Origin: Parendozoicomonas callyspongiae
GTDB taxonomy: Bacteria; Pseudomonadota; Gammaproteobacteria; Pseudomonadales; Endozoicomonadaceae
Assembly: GCF_023502345.1 (NCBI RefSeq)
Contig: NZ_JAMFLX010000002.1
Location: forward strand, 124,001-188,000
Reading direction: 5' to 3'
DNA: 64,000 bases
Both the position numbers and the translations under genes were made by a program. Each line of letters begins with the position of its first letter. The first letter of the stretch is position 1. This document shows, one piece after another, positions 55,928-64,000 of the stretch. The notes under the pieces were generated by a model, which was given only the letters and a program-made list of their open reading frames with translations, was not told where the DNA came from and did no database searches.

Positions 55928-57838
55928 ATGACCCTGTTACGTTTTGATGATGTATCGGTAGCTTATGGCGACCAGCCATTGCTGGACTATGCCAGTTTTC
56001 AGATTGAGCCCGGAGAGCGGGTCTGTCTGATTGGGCGTAATGGTGCCGGAAAATCCACCCTGATGAAGTTGGCATCCGGCCAGATTCAACCCGATGATGG
56101 TGTTATCCGCAAGGATGATGGCGTAAGGGTTGGCATGCTCAATCAGAATTTGCCTCTGGCGGATGATCAGCTGGTTTATGATGTCGTTGCCAGTGGTCTG
56201 GATCTGGTCGGTAAACTGCTGGCCGAGTGGCATACGTTATCCCATAACATCGAAACCGATGCTGATATGAAGCGTTTCGAACAGGTGCAGCATGCCCTTG
56301 AAGCTCAGGATGGCTGGAAACTTCAGCAAAGAGTTGAGCAAACTCTGGAACGGCTGCAGCTTCCGGCAGATAAAACCATGGGAGAACTCTCCGGTGGTTG
56401 GCGTAGAAGGGTGGAGCTGGCCAGGGCACTGGTTTGTAACCCGGATATTCTGCTGCTGGATGAGCCTACCAACCATCTGGATATTGTCACGATTGCCTGG
56501 CTGGAGAAGCAGCTTAAGGATTTCCGTGGTGCACTGCTGTTTATTACCCACGACAGGGCTTTCCTGAAATCTCTTGCAACCCGAATTCTGGAGCTGGACC
56601 GTGGTCATCTGACCAGCTGGGACTGTAACTACAACACTTACCTGGAGCGTAAAGCCCATGCTCTTGAAGTCGAGCAGGAGCATAATGCCCAGTTTGATAA
56701 AAAACTGGCCCAGGAAGAAGTGTGGATACGTCAGGGAATCAAGGCTCGCCGGACCCGTAATGAAGGCCGGGTTCGGGCGCTGAAAGCGCTGCGTTCAGAG
56801 CGCCTTGAACGGCGTAATCTGCAGGGCAATGCCAAGTTCAAACTGGAAGCAGCTGATAAGTCCGGCAAGCTGGTGGTTGAAGCGACCGGCCTGACCCATG
56901 GCTATAAAGAAGGCCTGCTGATGAAGGAGCTTGATTTCACCCTGGTGCGGGGTGACAAGGTCGGTCTGATCGGTGCCAATGGTGTGGGTAAATCTACTCT
57001 TCTTAAAATCCTGTTGGGTGATCTGATTCCACAGAATGGCAAGGTTAAGCTGGGTACCAAACTGGAAGTGGCTTACTTTGACCAGATGCGTGATCAGCTC
57101 GATCTGGAAAAAACAGTAATTGATAATGTCGCTGAAGGCCGGGAGAAAATTTCCATTAATGGCCGTGATCGCCATGTTATCAGTTATCTCGAAGATTTTC
57201 TGTTTTCTCCCCAGCGTACCCGTGTTCCGGTTAAAGCCCTTTCTGGAGGAGAGCGCAATCGTCTGCTTCTGGCTCGTCTATTCAGTAAGCCTGCCAATAT
57301 TCTGGTGCTTGACGAACCAACCAACGACCTTGATGTAGAAACATTGGAGTTACTGGAAAGTATTCTGGTGGACTTCAAGGGCACTGTTCTTCTGGTGAGC
57401 CACGACCGGGATTTCCTCGATAATGTTGTCGGTTCCTCACTAGTGTTCGAAGGAAATGGTGTGGTACGGGAGTATGTTGGAGGTTTTGATGACTGGCTGC
57501 GTCAGGGCGGCAGCATAGATAAGCTGGCCGAAAGCGGCGACGCCGGAAAGGTTGATAAAGCCAAGAGCAAACCTAAAGTAGAAGCTTCCAAAGATACTCC
57601 AAAACCAGCTGCCAAGAAGAAACTCAGTTACAAACTGCAGCGCGAATTGGATGCTCTTCCGGGTGAGATTGAAAAGCTGGAACAGGAACTGGCTGATCTT
57701 GAGGAAGAAACAGGTGCTAACAGTTTCTATCAGCAGGATCAGGAAACAGTTCAGACCAAACTTGCCCGCTTAACAGAGCTGAATGAGCTTCTGGAACAGA
57801 AGATGGATCGCTGGGCCGAGTTGGAAGATATGCTGTAA
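55928..57838 (+). CDS. uup: ABC-F family ATPase Uup
   Basis: Uup is a cytoplasmic ABC-F protein with two ATPase cassettes and no membrane part; it acts on ribosomes or branched DNA intermediates. ATG 55928 (MTLLRFDDVSVAYGDQPLLD) gives 636 residues (E. coli 635). Cassette 1 has GRNGAGKST, LSGGW and LLLDEPTNHLD; the linker carries the IRQGIKARRTRNEGRVRALK signature; cassette 2 has GANGVGKST, LSGGERNRLLLARLF and LVLDEPTNDLD. A C-terminal coiled coil (KLSYKLQRELDALPG) closes the protein. The upstream in-frame stretch from 55811 is not supported. Confidence 0.95.
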   Translation: MTLLRFDDVSVAYGDQPLLDYASFQIEPGERVCLIGRNGAGKSTLMKLASGQIQPDDGVIRKDDGVRVGMLNQNLPLADDQLVYDVVASGLDLVGKLLAEWHTLSHNIETDADMKRFEQVQHALEAQDGWKLQQRVEQTLERLQLPADKTMGELSGGWRRRVELARALVCNPDILLLDEPTNHLDIVTIAWLEKQLKDFRGALLFITHDRAFLKSLATRILELDRGHLTSWDCNYNTYLERKAHALEVEQEHNAQFDKKLAQEEVWIRQGIKARRTRNEGRVRALKALRSERLERRNLQGNAKFKLEAADKSGKLVVEATGLTHGYKEGLLMKELDFTLVRGDKVGLIGANGVGKSTLLKILLGDLIPQNGKVKLGTKLEVAYFDQMRDQLDLEKTVIDNVAEGREKISINGRDRHVISYLEDFLFSPQRTRVPVKALSGGERNRLLLARLFSKPANILVLDEPTNDLDVETLELLESILVDFKGTVLLVSHDRDFLDNVVGSSLVFEGNGVVREYVGGFDDWLRQGGSIDKLAESGDAGKVDKAKSKPKVEASKDTPKPAAKKKLSYKLQRELDALPGEIEKLEQELADLEEETGANSFYQQDQETVQTKLARLTELNELLEQKMDRWAELEDML

Positions 57839-57851
57839 GGATTCATGAAAA

Positions 57852-57895
57852 TGATGTGATGTTGATTCAGGAAAATCTTTTTCAACATCACATCA
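57852..57895. terminator. hairpin between uup and the convergent cytochrome gene
   Basis: A perfect 14-bp stem, 57852-57865 with 57882-57895 (TGATGTGATGTTGA), and a 16-base loop. The minus strand continues into TTTTC, so it probably ends the cytochrome transcript and may also serve uup. Confidence 0.65.
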
Positions 57896-57914
57896 AACCC
57901 ATGAATACACTGAA

Positions 57915-58451
57915 TCACAGCATTTTATTGAGCACATCATTTTCCGGCTTATCCATAAAACGGTGCTTAAGTGCTCCCAGAACGTGGAGTACAACTACTG
58001 CCAGAAGAATATAGCCTGCATAGTAATGAATATCGTGGGCCAGTCCGCTCAAAGCTTTATCTGTTTCCAAAAGGTCAGGCAGCAAAATACTGAAGAACAG
58101 AATATCGTGTCCTCCTGCATCAGACATAATGAAACCGCTTAATGGAACCATAACCATAAAAATATAGAGACTGATATGGGCCAGCTTTGCCAGGCGACGT
58201 TCATGCAGGGGGATGCTTTCCTGCATGGTTGGCAGAGCACTGAGCAGGCGGCTGATAATTCGGATAACAATTAAGCCCAGTAAAAGAACCCCAAAGGATT
58301 TATGCCAAGGGTAGAGATCGTACTTGCCGGGAGCATCTGAGTCCAGGCCAGCCATATACCAGCCTGATGCAATCATGCCAATAATACACACAGCCATAAT
58401 CCAGTGTATCAGTCGTAATAAGGCAGGGTATTTCTCCTGATCCGGTTTCAT
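57915..58451 (-). CDS. cytochrome b561
   Basis: A four-span di-heme inner-membrane cytochrome that passes electrons from the quinone pool. ATG 58451 (MKPDQEKYPALLRLIHW) is preceded by AGGAG and gives 178 residues; the frame could be extended to 58517. Heme-ligand His are visible in RLIHWIMA, PWHKSFG, LAHISLYIF and HYYAGYILLAVVVLHVLGALKHRF. It converges on uup. Confidence 0.93.
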   Translation of the reverse strand: MKPDQEKYPALLRLIHWIMAVCIIGMIASGWYMAGLDSDAPGKYDLYPWHKSFGVLLLGLIVIRIISRLLSALPTMQESIPLHERRLAKLAHISLYIFMVMVPLSGFIMSDAGGHDILFFSILLPDLLETDKALSGLAHDIHYYAGYILLAVVVLHVLGALKHRFMDKPENDVLNKML

Positions 58452-58537
58452 ATTTATTCTCCTGTTGTTTTTATTAAAAAAGGACCAGTTCAGTCTTTCT
58501 GTCAATATATCAATCAACCTGGGGAATTTTTGGATCC

Positions 58538-59221
58538 CTAACCAAGCCCCATTTTTGTCGTTTCGAGAAGCTTACTGATAATCGATTCAAGTGGCTGAAA
58601 ACCAGGCAGGTAGTAGATTTGAACAGCACAGAGTGCCAGCAGAAGTGTTGATAGACAGGGACTTGAAAAATCCCAGAGCTTTAGAGCGGTGCCAAATGAT
58701 CTCTTCAATTTGAGGCTGGCAAGATTAATGGCAAATATTTCATCAAGAAATAAATGGGTTATGAATCCGATCCCACCATTCAGACCAAGAAGGAAAGAGA
58801 AAGAGGCTGTTTTTTCAAAGAAGTGATAACTGCAGTTGGTTATACAGAATGCAAACAGAAATGCTGCAGACAGGGAGTGCCAGTTTCCCCTGTGTACGGT
58901 TATGCGGGCGAAGAACGGAATAACAGCGCCTCTGAAAAACCATAAAACAGCTGTAATCAAAGCCAGGTTGTGCGCAAGAGGCACCCTGCTGGCCAGATAG
59001 CCTCCGAGACCAATGGCGATAATTGCGGCCAGCAACGTTGATGTTATGGTCAGAGTGATTGAGTTATCTGAATCAATATCCGGAAGCAGTCCTCCAAACG
59101 TTCCAGTTCCCCAGATCAGAACTGTGTCGATTAGGGTGATCTCTCCGGTATACAGAGCAGTTGTTGCAAAAATGCCGCTGACAGTACAGGCAGTTGTGAA
59201 GTGGGTGCGGAAATCAGCCAT
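58538..59221 (-). CDS. YdjM/DUF457-type membrane-bound metal-dependent hydrolase
   Basis: A 227-residue polytopic protein of the YdjM family. It shows the conserved metal-type motifs FRTHF near the start, GGLLPDIDSDNS, HRGNWHSLSAAF and ITHLFLDEIF, set between several membrane spans. Some relatives are LexA-regulated; no SOS box is evident to me upstream. Its biochemical function is not established. It lies 86 bases upstream of the cytochrome b561 start on the same strand. Confidence 0.8.
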   Translation of the reverse strand: MADFRTHFTTACTVSGIFATTALYTGEITLIDTVLIWGTGTFGGLLPDIDSDNSITLTITSTLLAAIIAIGLGGYLASRVPLAHNLALITAVLWFFRGAVIPFFARITVHRGNWHSLSAAFLFAFCITNCSYHFFEKTASFSFLLGLNGGIGFITHLFLDEIFAINLASLKLKRSFGTALKLWDFSSPCLSTLLLALCAVQIYYLPGFQPLESIISKLLETTKMGLG

Positions 59222-59475
59222 CAGCTCTGAAAAAGCGGCGATTATTCTACAAATTACGGTAGAAATGAAATTGCCAATGGATATGAATGGGTACCCTTTA
59301 AACAGTTTCTTTCAATAAGGCGTGCGCAAAAGGAAAAGCCAGTTCAAGTCTGACTGAACAGTGAGATTGAGATAATTATTCGATGAGCTTCAGGTACTGG
59401 ATGTAATAGGTAAACCAGAATGGTGAATGGGCATGCCCTGCGCCTGTTAAGCATGCCCGCTAGCCCTGGTCAGTT

Positions 59476-59916
59476 TTAGCTGTGTTTGCCAACCCTGACA
59501 GCAAGAACATCACAGGTGGCACCGTGAAGAATGCTGGTTGAGGTTGATCCTAGAATCAGTGCAAGGCCATGCCGACCGTGACTTCCAACAATAACAAGAT
59601 CGACATCCGATTCTTCAACAATCCTGTGCACTTCACGCTCTGGGCGACCATACACAACATGCTGCTCACCATTATCAACATGGATCTTTTCAGCCAGGCG
59701 GTGAATACGATCACGGGCCTGCTGGGTGATTTCATCCTGCAGGGTGGTCAGGTCAAGGGGAATATCGCTGCCATAGGCAACGCTAAGGGGTTCAACAACA
59801 TGAACAAGAGTGAGTTTTGCACTATTGGCCTCGGCGATCTCACGCGCCTTATCGAGCACAACATCTGCTTCGTCGGTCAGATCTACGGCCACAAGGATAT
59901 GCTTGTAGAGGCTCAT
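59476..59916 (-). CDS. universal stress protein (UspA type)
   Basis: A 146-residue single-domain Usp: start YKHILVAVDLTDEADVVLDK, and the ATP-binding loop GSHGRHGLALILGSTSTSIL (G-x2-G-x9-G-S/T). Many proteins of this type bind ATP and are induced in stationary phase or stress. AAGGAAA lies just upstream of the start on the minus strand. It stands alone in its orientation group. Confidence 0.93.
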   Translation of the reverse strand: MSLYKHILVAVDLTDEADVVLDKAREIAEANSAKLTLVHVVEPLSVAYGSDIPLDLTTLQDEITQQARDRIHRLAEKIHVDNGEQHVVYGRPEREVHRIVEESDVDLVIVGSHGRHGLALILGSTSTSILHGATCDVLAVRVGKHS

Positions 59917-60270
59917 TTTGGTTTCCTTAGGGCTAGTTACTATTTTTTCCCGTTAGTCCACCTGGTTGCTCGGCTCCCTCCACCGTGCAACTTGAGTGAA
60001 CTCAGGGACAGTCTAAAACAAAATGCTATAGAGTGTATGACCTAGCACATAATTTTTCTTGTTTTGTTGAGCTGGCGGATCTGGAATCTGAAGCTGCGCG
60101 AGTTCTTCGTCCTTCAGGGCTGATCCCTACATGATTGATAAAGAAAAGAGGTGAGTCGTTCCCCCATGTATATGGGGAAATCAACTGTACTGCGGTCTCT
60201 GGAAGGTTGTTATTGAAAGGGCGAGCAATGGTGAATATGTTCTGACGCCTGAGTTGGAGCAGCTTTACCG
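59917..60270. other. gene-free stretch between Usp and hydrolase genes
   Basis: 354 bases. A short plus-strand frame ending [19 protein letters not shown] at 60271 resembles the tail of a protein but has no start codon or ribosome-binding site, so it may be debris. No RNA gene or repeat was seen. Confidence 0.35.
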
Positions 60271-61023
60271 CTAGCTGATATATCTTTCGGCCCAGCTGGC
60301 AATCAGGGATGCCGCATACTCGGCATCCTCCTTTCGGGTCAGCAGGTGATCAGCACTGTCCAGGCAGATAAAGCTCTTGGGGTGCCGGGCTTCCTTATAT
60401 ATCTTTTCTGCTTCAGAAATTTCTACAGTGGTATCAATTGGAGAGTGCATGACCAGAAGTGCTTTCTTCATATTACGAATATCTCGCTGCTGGTTTTCAA
60501 TATCCTCCAGAAATTGCTTCTTGATCACAAACTTTCTGCCAGCCAGGTCAACCTGCGCTTCACCTTTCTGCTCAATCTCATTTCTGGAGGTGGTAAAGTT
60601 ATGGGCTACATGTTCAGCATGATGTGGAGCACCAATGGTGACAACAGCTCTGGCTTCTGGAACTTTCTCTGCCACTCCAAGAACGGCAGCGCCACCAAGG
60701 CTATGACCTATCAGTAAAGTGGGAGCCTGGTATTTACTGCGTAGATATTCGGCCGCTGCCAGCAAGTCTTGTATATTCGATGAGAAGTTGGTGTTGGCAA
60801 AATCGCCATCACTGTTGCCCAGACCGGTAAAGTCAAATCTCAGAACGGCAATACCATGTTGAGTCAGGGCGCGGGCAATACGTGAAGCCGCAGCCATATC
60901 CTTGCCACAGGTAAAGCAGTGGGCAAACAGGGCATAACTGCGAACTTGTGAGTCAGGTGTTTCCAGCAAGCCCGCAAGGTTGTGGCCATGACTTTCAAAT
61001 TGGACTTTGGTGCGCATACTCAC
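60271..61023 (-). CDS. alpha/beta hydrolase (the type often fused to OsmC)
   Basis: A 250-residue cytoplasmic hydrolase. The sequence [40 protein letters not shown] and [13 protein letters not shown] follows the family found as the N-terminal half of bifunctional hydrolase/OsmC proteins (about 400 residues). The catalytic triad would be Ser in GHSLGG, Asp in HSPIDTTV and His in DSADHLL. Here the protein ends after ASWAERYIS, just where the OsmC half would begin, and no OsmC frame follows. AGGAG precedes the start. The substrate is unknown. Confidence 0.88.
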   Translation of the reverse strand: MSMRTKVQFESHGHNLAGLLETPDSQVRSYALFAHCFTCGKDMAAASRIARALTQHGIAVLRFDFTGLGNSDGDFANTNFSSNIQDLLAAAEYLRSKYQAPTLLIGHSLGGAAVLGVAEKVPEARAVVTIGAPHHAEHVAHNFTTSRNEIEQKGEAQVDLAGRKFVIKKQFLEDIENQQRDIRNMKKALLVMHSPIDTTVEISEAEKIYKEARHPKSFICLDSADHLLTRKEDAEYAASLIASWAERYIS

Positions 61024-61427
61024 TCCTGTTAACCATTCAATAACTATATACAGGGAGTACGAGATCTGTTCCTCGAAAGATTCGGTACTGGTCTCTGCTG
61101 GTGATGTGATTAAAAGAAGTCATACAGTAAGCATCATACTTTCCATTGCTTTTGTTAGGTGTAAATACCTTCGCGCCCAGTTCTTGTGTACGTATTTAGC
61201 TTGACTTTGTTGCGCTTTTGCCCGATGGTGTCGCTGCCTGATTCAAACAAACGTATGAAATAAGTTGGATCAGGTATAAGAGAATAAAAATCCAGGGATT
61301 ACAGCTTTGAAAAGAGCTGATGCTGGTGAACAACAAGAATGTTATCTGTCGCTGCAACCAAAGCATAGGGTTGCAACGGCAGAGTTTTATAAACGGGCCC
61401 AGTATCCAAATAGCGTGGAGAAAGTTG
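61024..61427. other. regulatory gap before fadB
   Basis: 404 bases between divergent genes, expected to hold the hydrolase and fadBA promoters. I saw no convincing fatty-acid-regulator site or sigma-70 boxes and no RNA gene. Confidence 0.35.
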
Positions 61428-63572
61428 ATGATCTATGAAGGCCAGGCCATCACCGTCAAGGCTTTGGACGATGGTATCGCTCAGCTCGACTTCAACCTGC
61501 AGGGGGAGTCTGTCAACAAGTTCAACCGAGCCACTCTTCAAGAGCTGAAACAGGCCACTGAAGCCCTGCAGGGCAACAGTGCTGTGAAGGGAGTAGTGGT
61601 CACCAGTTCCAAGGATGTGTTTATCGTTGGTGCTGATATTACCGAATTTACCGAGATGTTTGCTTTGCCTGAAGAAGAGCTGGTGGAAGGCACTGTTGCC
61701 ACCAATGCTATCTTCAGCGCATTCGAAGATCTTGATGTTCCAACTGCAGTCGCTATTAACGGAATTGCCCTGGGTGGTGGTTTCGAGATGTGTCTGGCTG
61801 CTGACTACCGGATTATGTCGACCAAGGCCAAGGTTGGTCTGCCTGAGGTAAAACTGGGTATCTTCCCCGGTTTTGGCGGTACTGTTCGTTTAAGCCGTGT
61901 GGTTGGCTGTGATAATGCCATCGAATGGATCTGTATGGGTTCTGAGAACCGTCCAGATGCAGCGCTGAAAGTAGGTGCTGTTGACGCGGTGGTTGAACCT
62001 GAGAAACTGTTTGAAGCGGCGATTGATGTCATTAAGCGTGCCGGAGGCGGTGAGCTGGATTATAAGACCAAGCGCGCCGAGAAACTGAACCCCATCAAGC
62101 TCAATATGATGGAACAGATGATGGCCTTTAACTCGGCTATCGGCTTTGTCGCCGGTAAGGCCGGGCCTCACTATCCCGCACCTGTCACTGCGATCAAGAC
62201 CATTCAGAAGCATGCTGGCAAGAAGCGTGATGATGCGATCCGTATCGAAGCCAAGGGTTTTGCCAAGATGGCCAAAACCAGTGTGGCCCAGAATCTGGTT
62301 GGTCTGTTCCTTAATGACCAGGCGCTTAAGAAGACTGCCAAGGGCTTTGAGAAGAAAGCTGGCAAGGTCGAGCAGGCGGCGGTACTGGGTGCCGGTATTA
62401 TGGGTGGTGGTATTGCCTACCAGTCAGCCCTGAAAGGCACGCCCATTATTATGAAAGATATTAATCAGGCCGGTATCGACCTGGGCCTGAATGAAGCCAA
62501 GAAACTGCTGACCAAGCGGGTCGATCGCAAGCGTATGGACGCCGCCAAGATGGGTGATGTACTTAACGCTGTGAAGCCAACCCTGTCCTACGGTGATTTT
62601 GAAACCGTTGATGTGGTGGTTGAAGCGGTCGTTGAGAACGTCAAGGTCAAGCATGCGGTGCTGGCAGAAGTTGAGAAGCAGGTGAAGCCTGGAACTGTTT
62701 TGACTTCCAACACCTCTACTATTTCCATCACCACACTGGCAGAAGCTCTTGAGCGTCCGGAAGATTTCTGCGGTATGCACTTCTTTAACCCGGTACATAT
62801 GATGCCGCTGGTGGAAGTGATCCGTGGTGAAAAGTCCAGTGAAAAGGCCATCGCTACGACCGTGAAATACGCCAAGCAGATGGGCAAGACTCCGGTGGTT
62901 GTCAATGACTGCCCTGGATTCCTGGTAAACCGCGTGCTGTTCCCATACTTCGGCGGCTTTGCGGCACTGCTGCGTGATGGTGCTGACTTCCAGCAGGTCG
63001 ATAAGGTTATGGAACGGTTTGGCTGGCCAATGGGCCCGGCTTACCTGATGGATGTTGTTGGTATAGATACCGGCGTGCATGCAGAAGGTGTTATGGCTGA
63101 AGGTTTCCCTGACCGTATGAAGCGTGACTTCAAGAGTGCCCTGGATGTGATGTTCGAAAACGAGCGTTATGGCCAGAAGAACAATATTGGCTTCTACAAG
63201 TACGAAACCGATAAGCGTGGCAAGCCCAAGAAAGTTGTTGATGAAGGCACTTATGAACTGATCGCGCCTGTTTGTGGCGAGAAAAAGGAATTTGAAGCTG
63301 ACGATATTATTGCCCGGATGATGATTCCGATGTGCCTGGAAGTGGTGCGCTGCCTGGAAGACAAGATTGTCGAGACCCCGGCAGATGCCGATATGGGCCT
63401 GATCTTTGGTGTGGGCTTCCCTCCATTCCGGGGTGGTGCGATCCGTTATATCGAAGAGATGGGACTGCAGAACTTTGTGGATCTGTGCGACAAGTATGCT
63501 GACCTTGGTCCGCTGTACGCACCGACTGAAAACCTGCGCAAGATGGCCGCTGAAGGCAAGACCTTTTACTAA
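61428..63572 (+). CDS. fadB: fatty acid oxidation complex subunit alpha
   Basis: FadB carries enoyl-CoA hydratase, 3-hydroxyacyl-CoA dehydrogenase, isomerase and epimerase activities of beta-oxidation. ATG 61428 ([16 protein letters not shown]) follows GGAG and gives 714 residues, the family length. The hydratase/isomerase half (~1-190) shows [14 protein letters not shown] and [20 protein letters not shown]; the dehydrogenase half has the NAD loop [29 protein letters not shown] and a C-terminal [12 protein letters not shown]. The frame from 61320 adds 36 unsupported residues. fadA follows. Confidence 0.96.
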   Translation: MIYEGQAITVKALDDGIAQLDFNLQGESVNKFNRATLQELKQATEALQGNSAVKGVVVTSSKDVFIVGADITEFTEMFALPEEELVEGTVATNAIFSAFEDLDVPTAVAINGIALGGGFEMCLAADYRIMSTKAKVGLPEVKLGIFPGFGGTVRLSRVVGCDNAIEWICMGSENRPDAALKVGAVDAVVEPEKLFEAAIDVIKRAGGGELDYKTKRAEKLNPIKLNMMEQMMAFNSAIGFVAGKAGPHYPAPVTAIKTIQKHAGKKRDDAIRIEAKGFAKMAKTSVAQNLVGLFLNDQALKKTAKGFEKKAGKVEQAAVLGAGIMGGGIAYQSALKGTPIIMKDINQAGIDLGLNEAKKLLTKRVDRKRMDAAKMGDVLNAVKPTLSYGDFETVDVVVEAVVENVKVKHAVLAEVEKQVKPGTVLTSNTSTISITTLAEALERPEDFCGMHFFNPVHMMPLVEVIRGEKSSEKAIATTVKYAKQMGKTPVVVNDCPGFLVNRVLFPYFGGFAALLRDGADFQQVDKVMERFGWPMGPAYLMDVVGIDTGVHAEGVMAEGFPDRMKRDFKSALDVMFENERYGQKNNIGFYKYETDKRGKPKKVVDEGTYELIAPVCGEKKEFEADDIIARMMIPMCLEVVRCLEDKIVETPADADMGLIFGVGFPPFRGGAIRYIEEMGLQNFVDLCDKYADLGPLYAPTENLRKMAAEGKTFY

Positions 63573-63647
63573 GTCTTGAGGCAGATAAGAAGCCTTTAGC
63601 TAATAAGAAGCCATTAGGAATTAACGGATAAAGAATTCAGGAGCTAA

Positions 63648-64000
<353 letters not shown>

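Noticed and set aside
60061-60270. Short plus-strand coding-like tail ending [19 protein letters not shown]
   Set aside because: No start codon, ribosome-binding site or upstream family sequence. Could be debris, but nothing identifies it.
61240-61262. TTCA ... TGAA near-palindrome before fadB as a possible fatty-acid regulator site
   Set aside because: The arms are short and do not match the PsrA or FadR consensus well enough to call.

Overview
The window is a stretch of chromosome from a gammaproteobacterium. The order rluC-sppA-maf-yceD-rpmF-plsX-fabD-fabG-acpP-fabF-pabC-mltG-tmk-holB-pilZ-tatD, the pair ppiB-lpxH divergent from glnS-cysS, the run tig-clpP-clpX-lon-hup-ppiD, and fadBA all match Pseudomonas/Oceanospirillales-type chromosomes. 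Two eukaryote-like Ser/Thr kinases, a RING-finger protein, a secreted nuclease beside a full type II secretion operon, and IS66/IS4 debris point to a host-associated relative such as Endozoicomonas. That genus assignment is an inference from gene content, not a computed match.

Layout. 1-9.2 kb: on the minus strand, a truncated M23 peptidase, a possible small exported protein, lpxH, ppiB, a kinase and a broken yjjX; then glnS and cysS on the plus strand, convergent with a 619-residue kinase. 9.5-12.3 kb: a DUF3581 gene, a cold-shock gene, and a stringent-type promoter leading into six tRNA genes (Pro, Arg, three identical His, Leu). 12.5-21.8 kb: the protein quality-control block (trigger factor, ClpP, ClpX, Lon, HU, PpiD). 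21.9-24.1 kb: debris of two insertion sequences, then an unknown zinc-ribbon membrane protein. 24.7-39.2 kb: a lamin-tail/DNase-I-like secreted nuclease with an unrecognised C-terminal extension, followed by gspC to gspN in one tightly overlapping operon. 39.2-52.5 kb: rluC and the fatty-acid/cell-envelope block down to tatD. 52.5-55.7 kb: an AT-richer accessory island with a RING-finger protein, an unknown ORF, an orphan truncated DinJ-type antitoxin, a pentanucleotide repeat, and a signal-peptide-bearing cytidine/adenosine-deaminase-fold protein. 55.8-64 kb: uup, cytochrome b561, a YdjM-type membrane protein, a universal stress protein, an alpha/beta hydrolase, and fadB with the start of fadA.

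How the parts fit. The core genes are ordinary. The unusual content falls into three groups: eukaryote-like signalling domains (two kinases, RING), exported enzymes acting on nucleic acids or nucleosides (nuclease, deaminase) beside a secretion system, and a family of roughly 160-bp palindromic elements. Two copies of that element, sharing an identical 22-nt centre, lie upstream of ppiD and between rluC and sppA. The second copy sits where related genomes carry a HAD-hydrolase gene.
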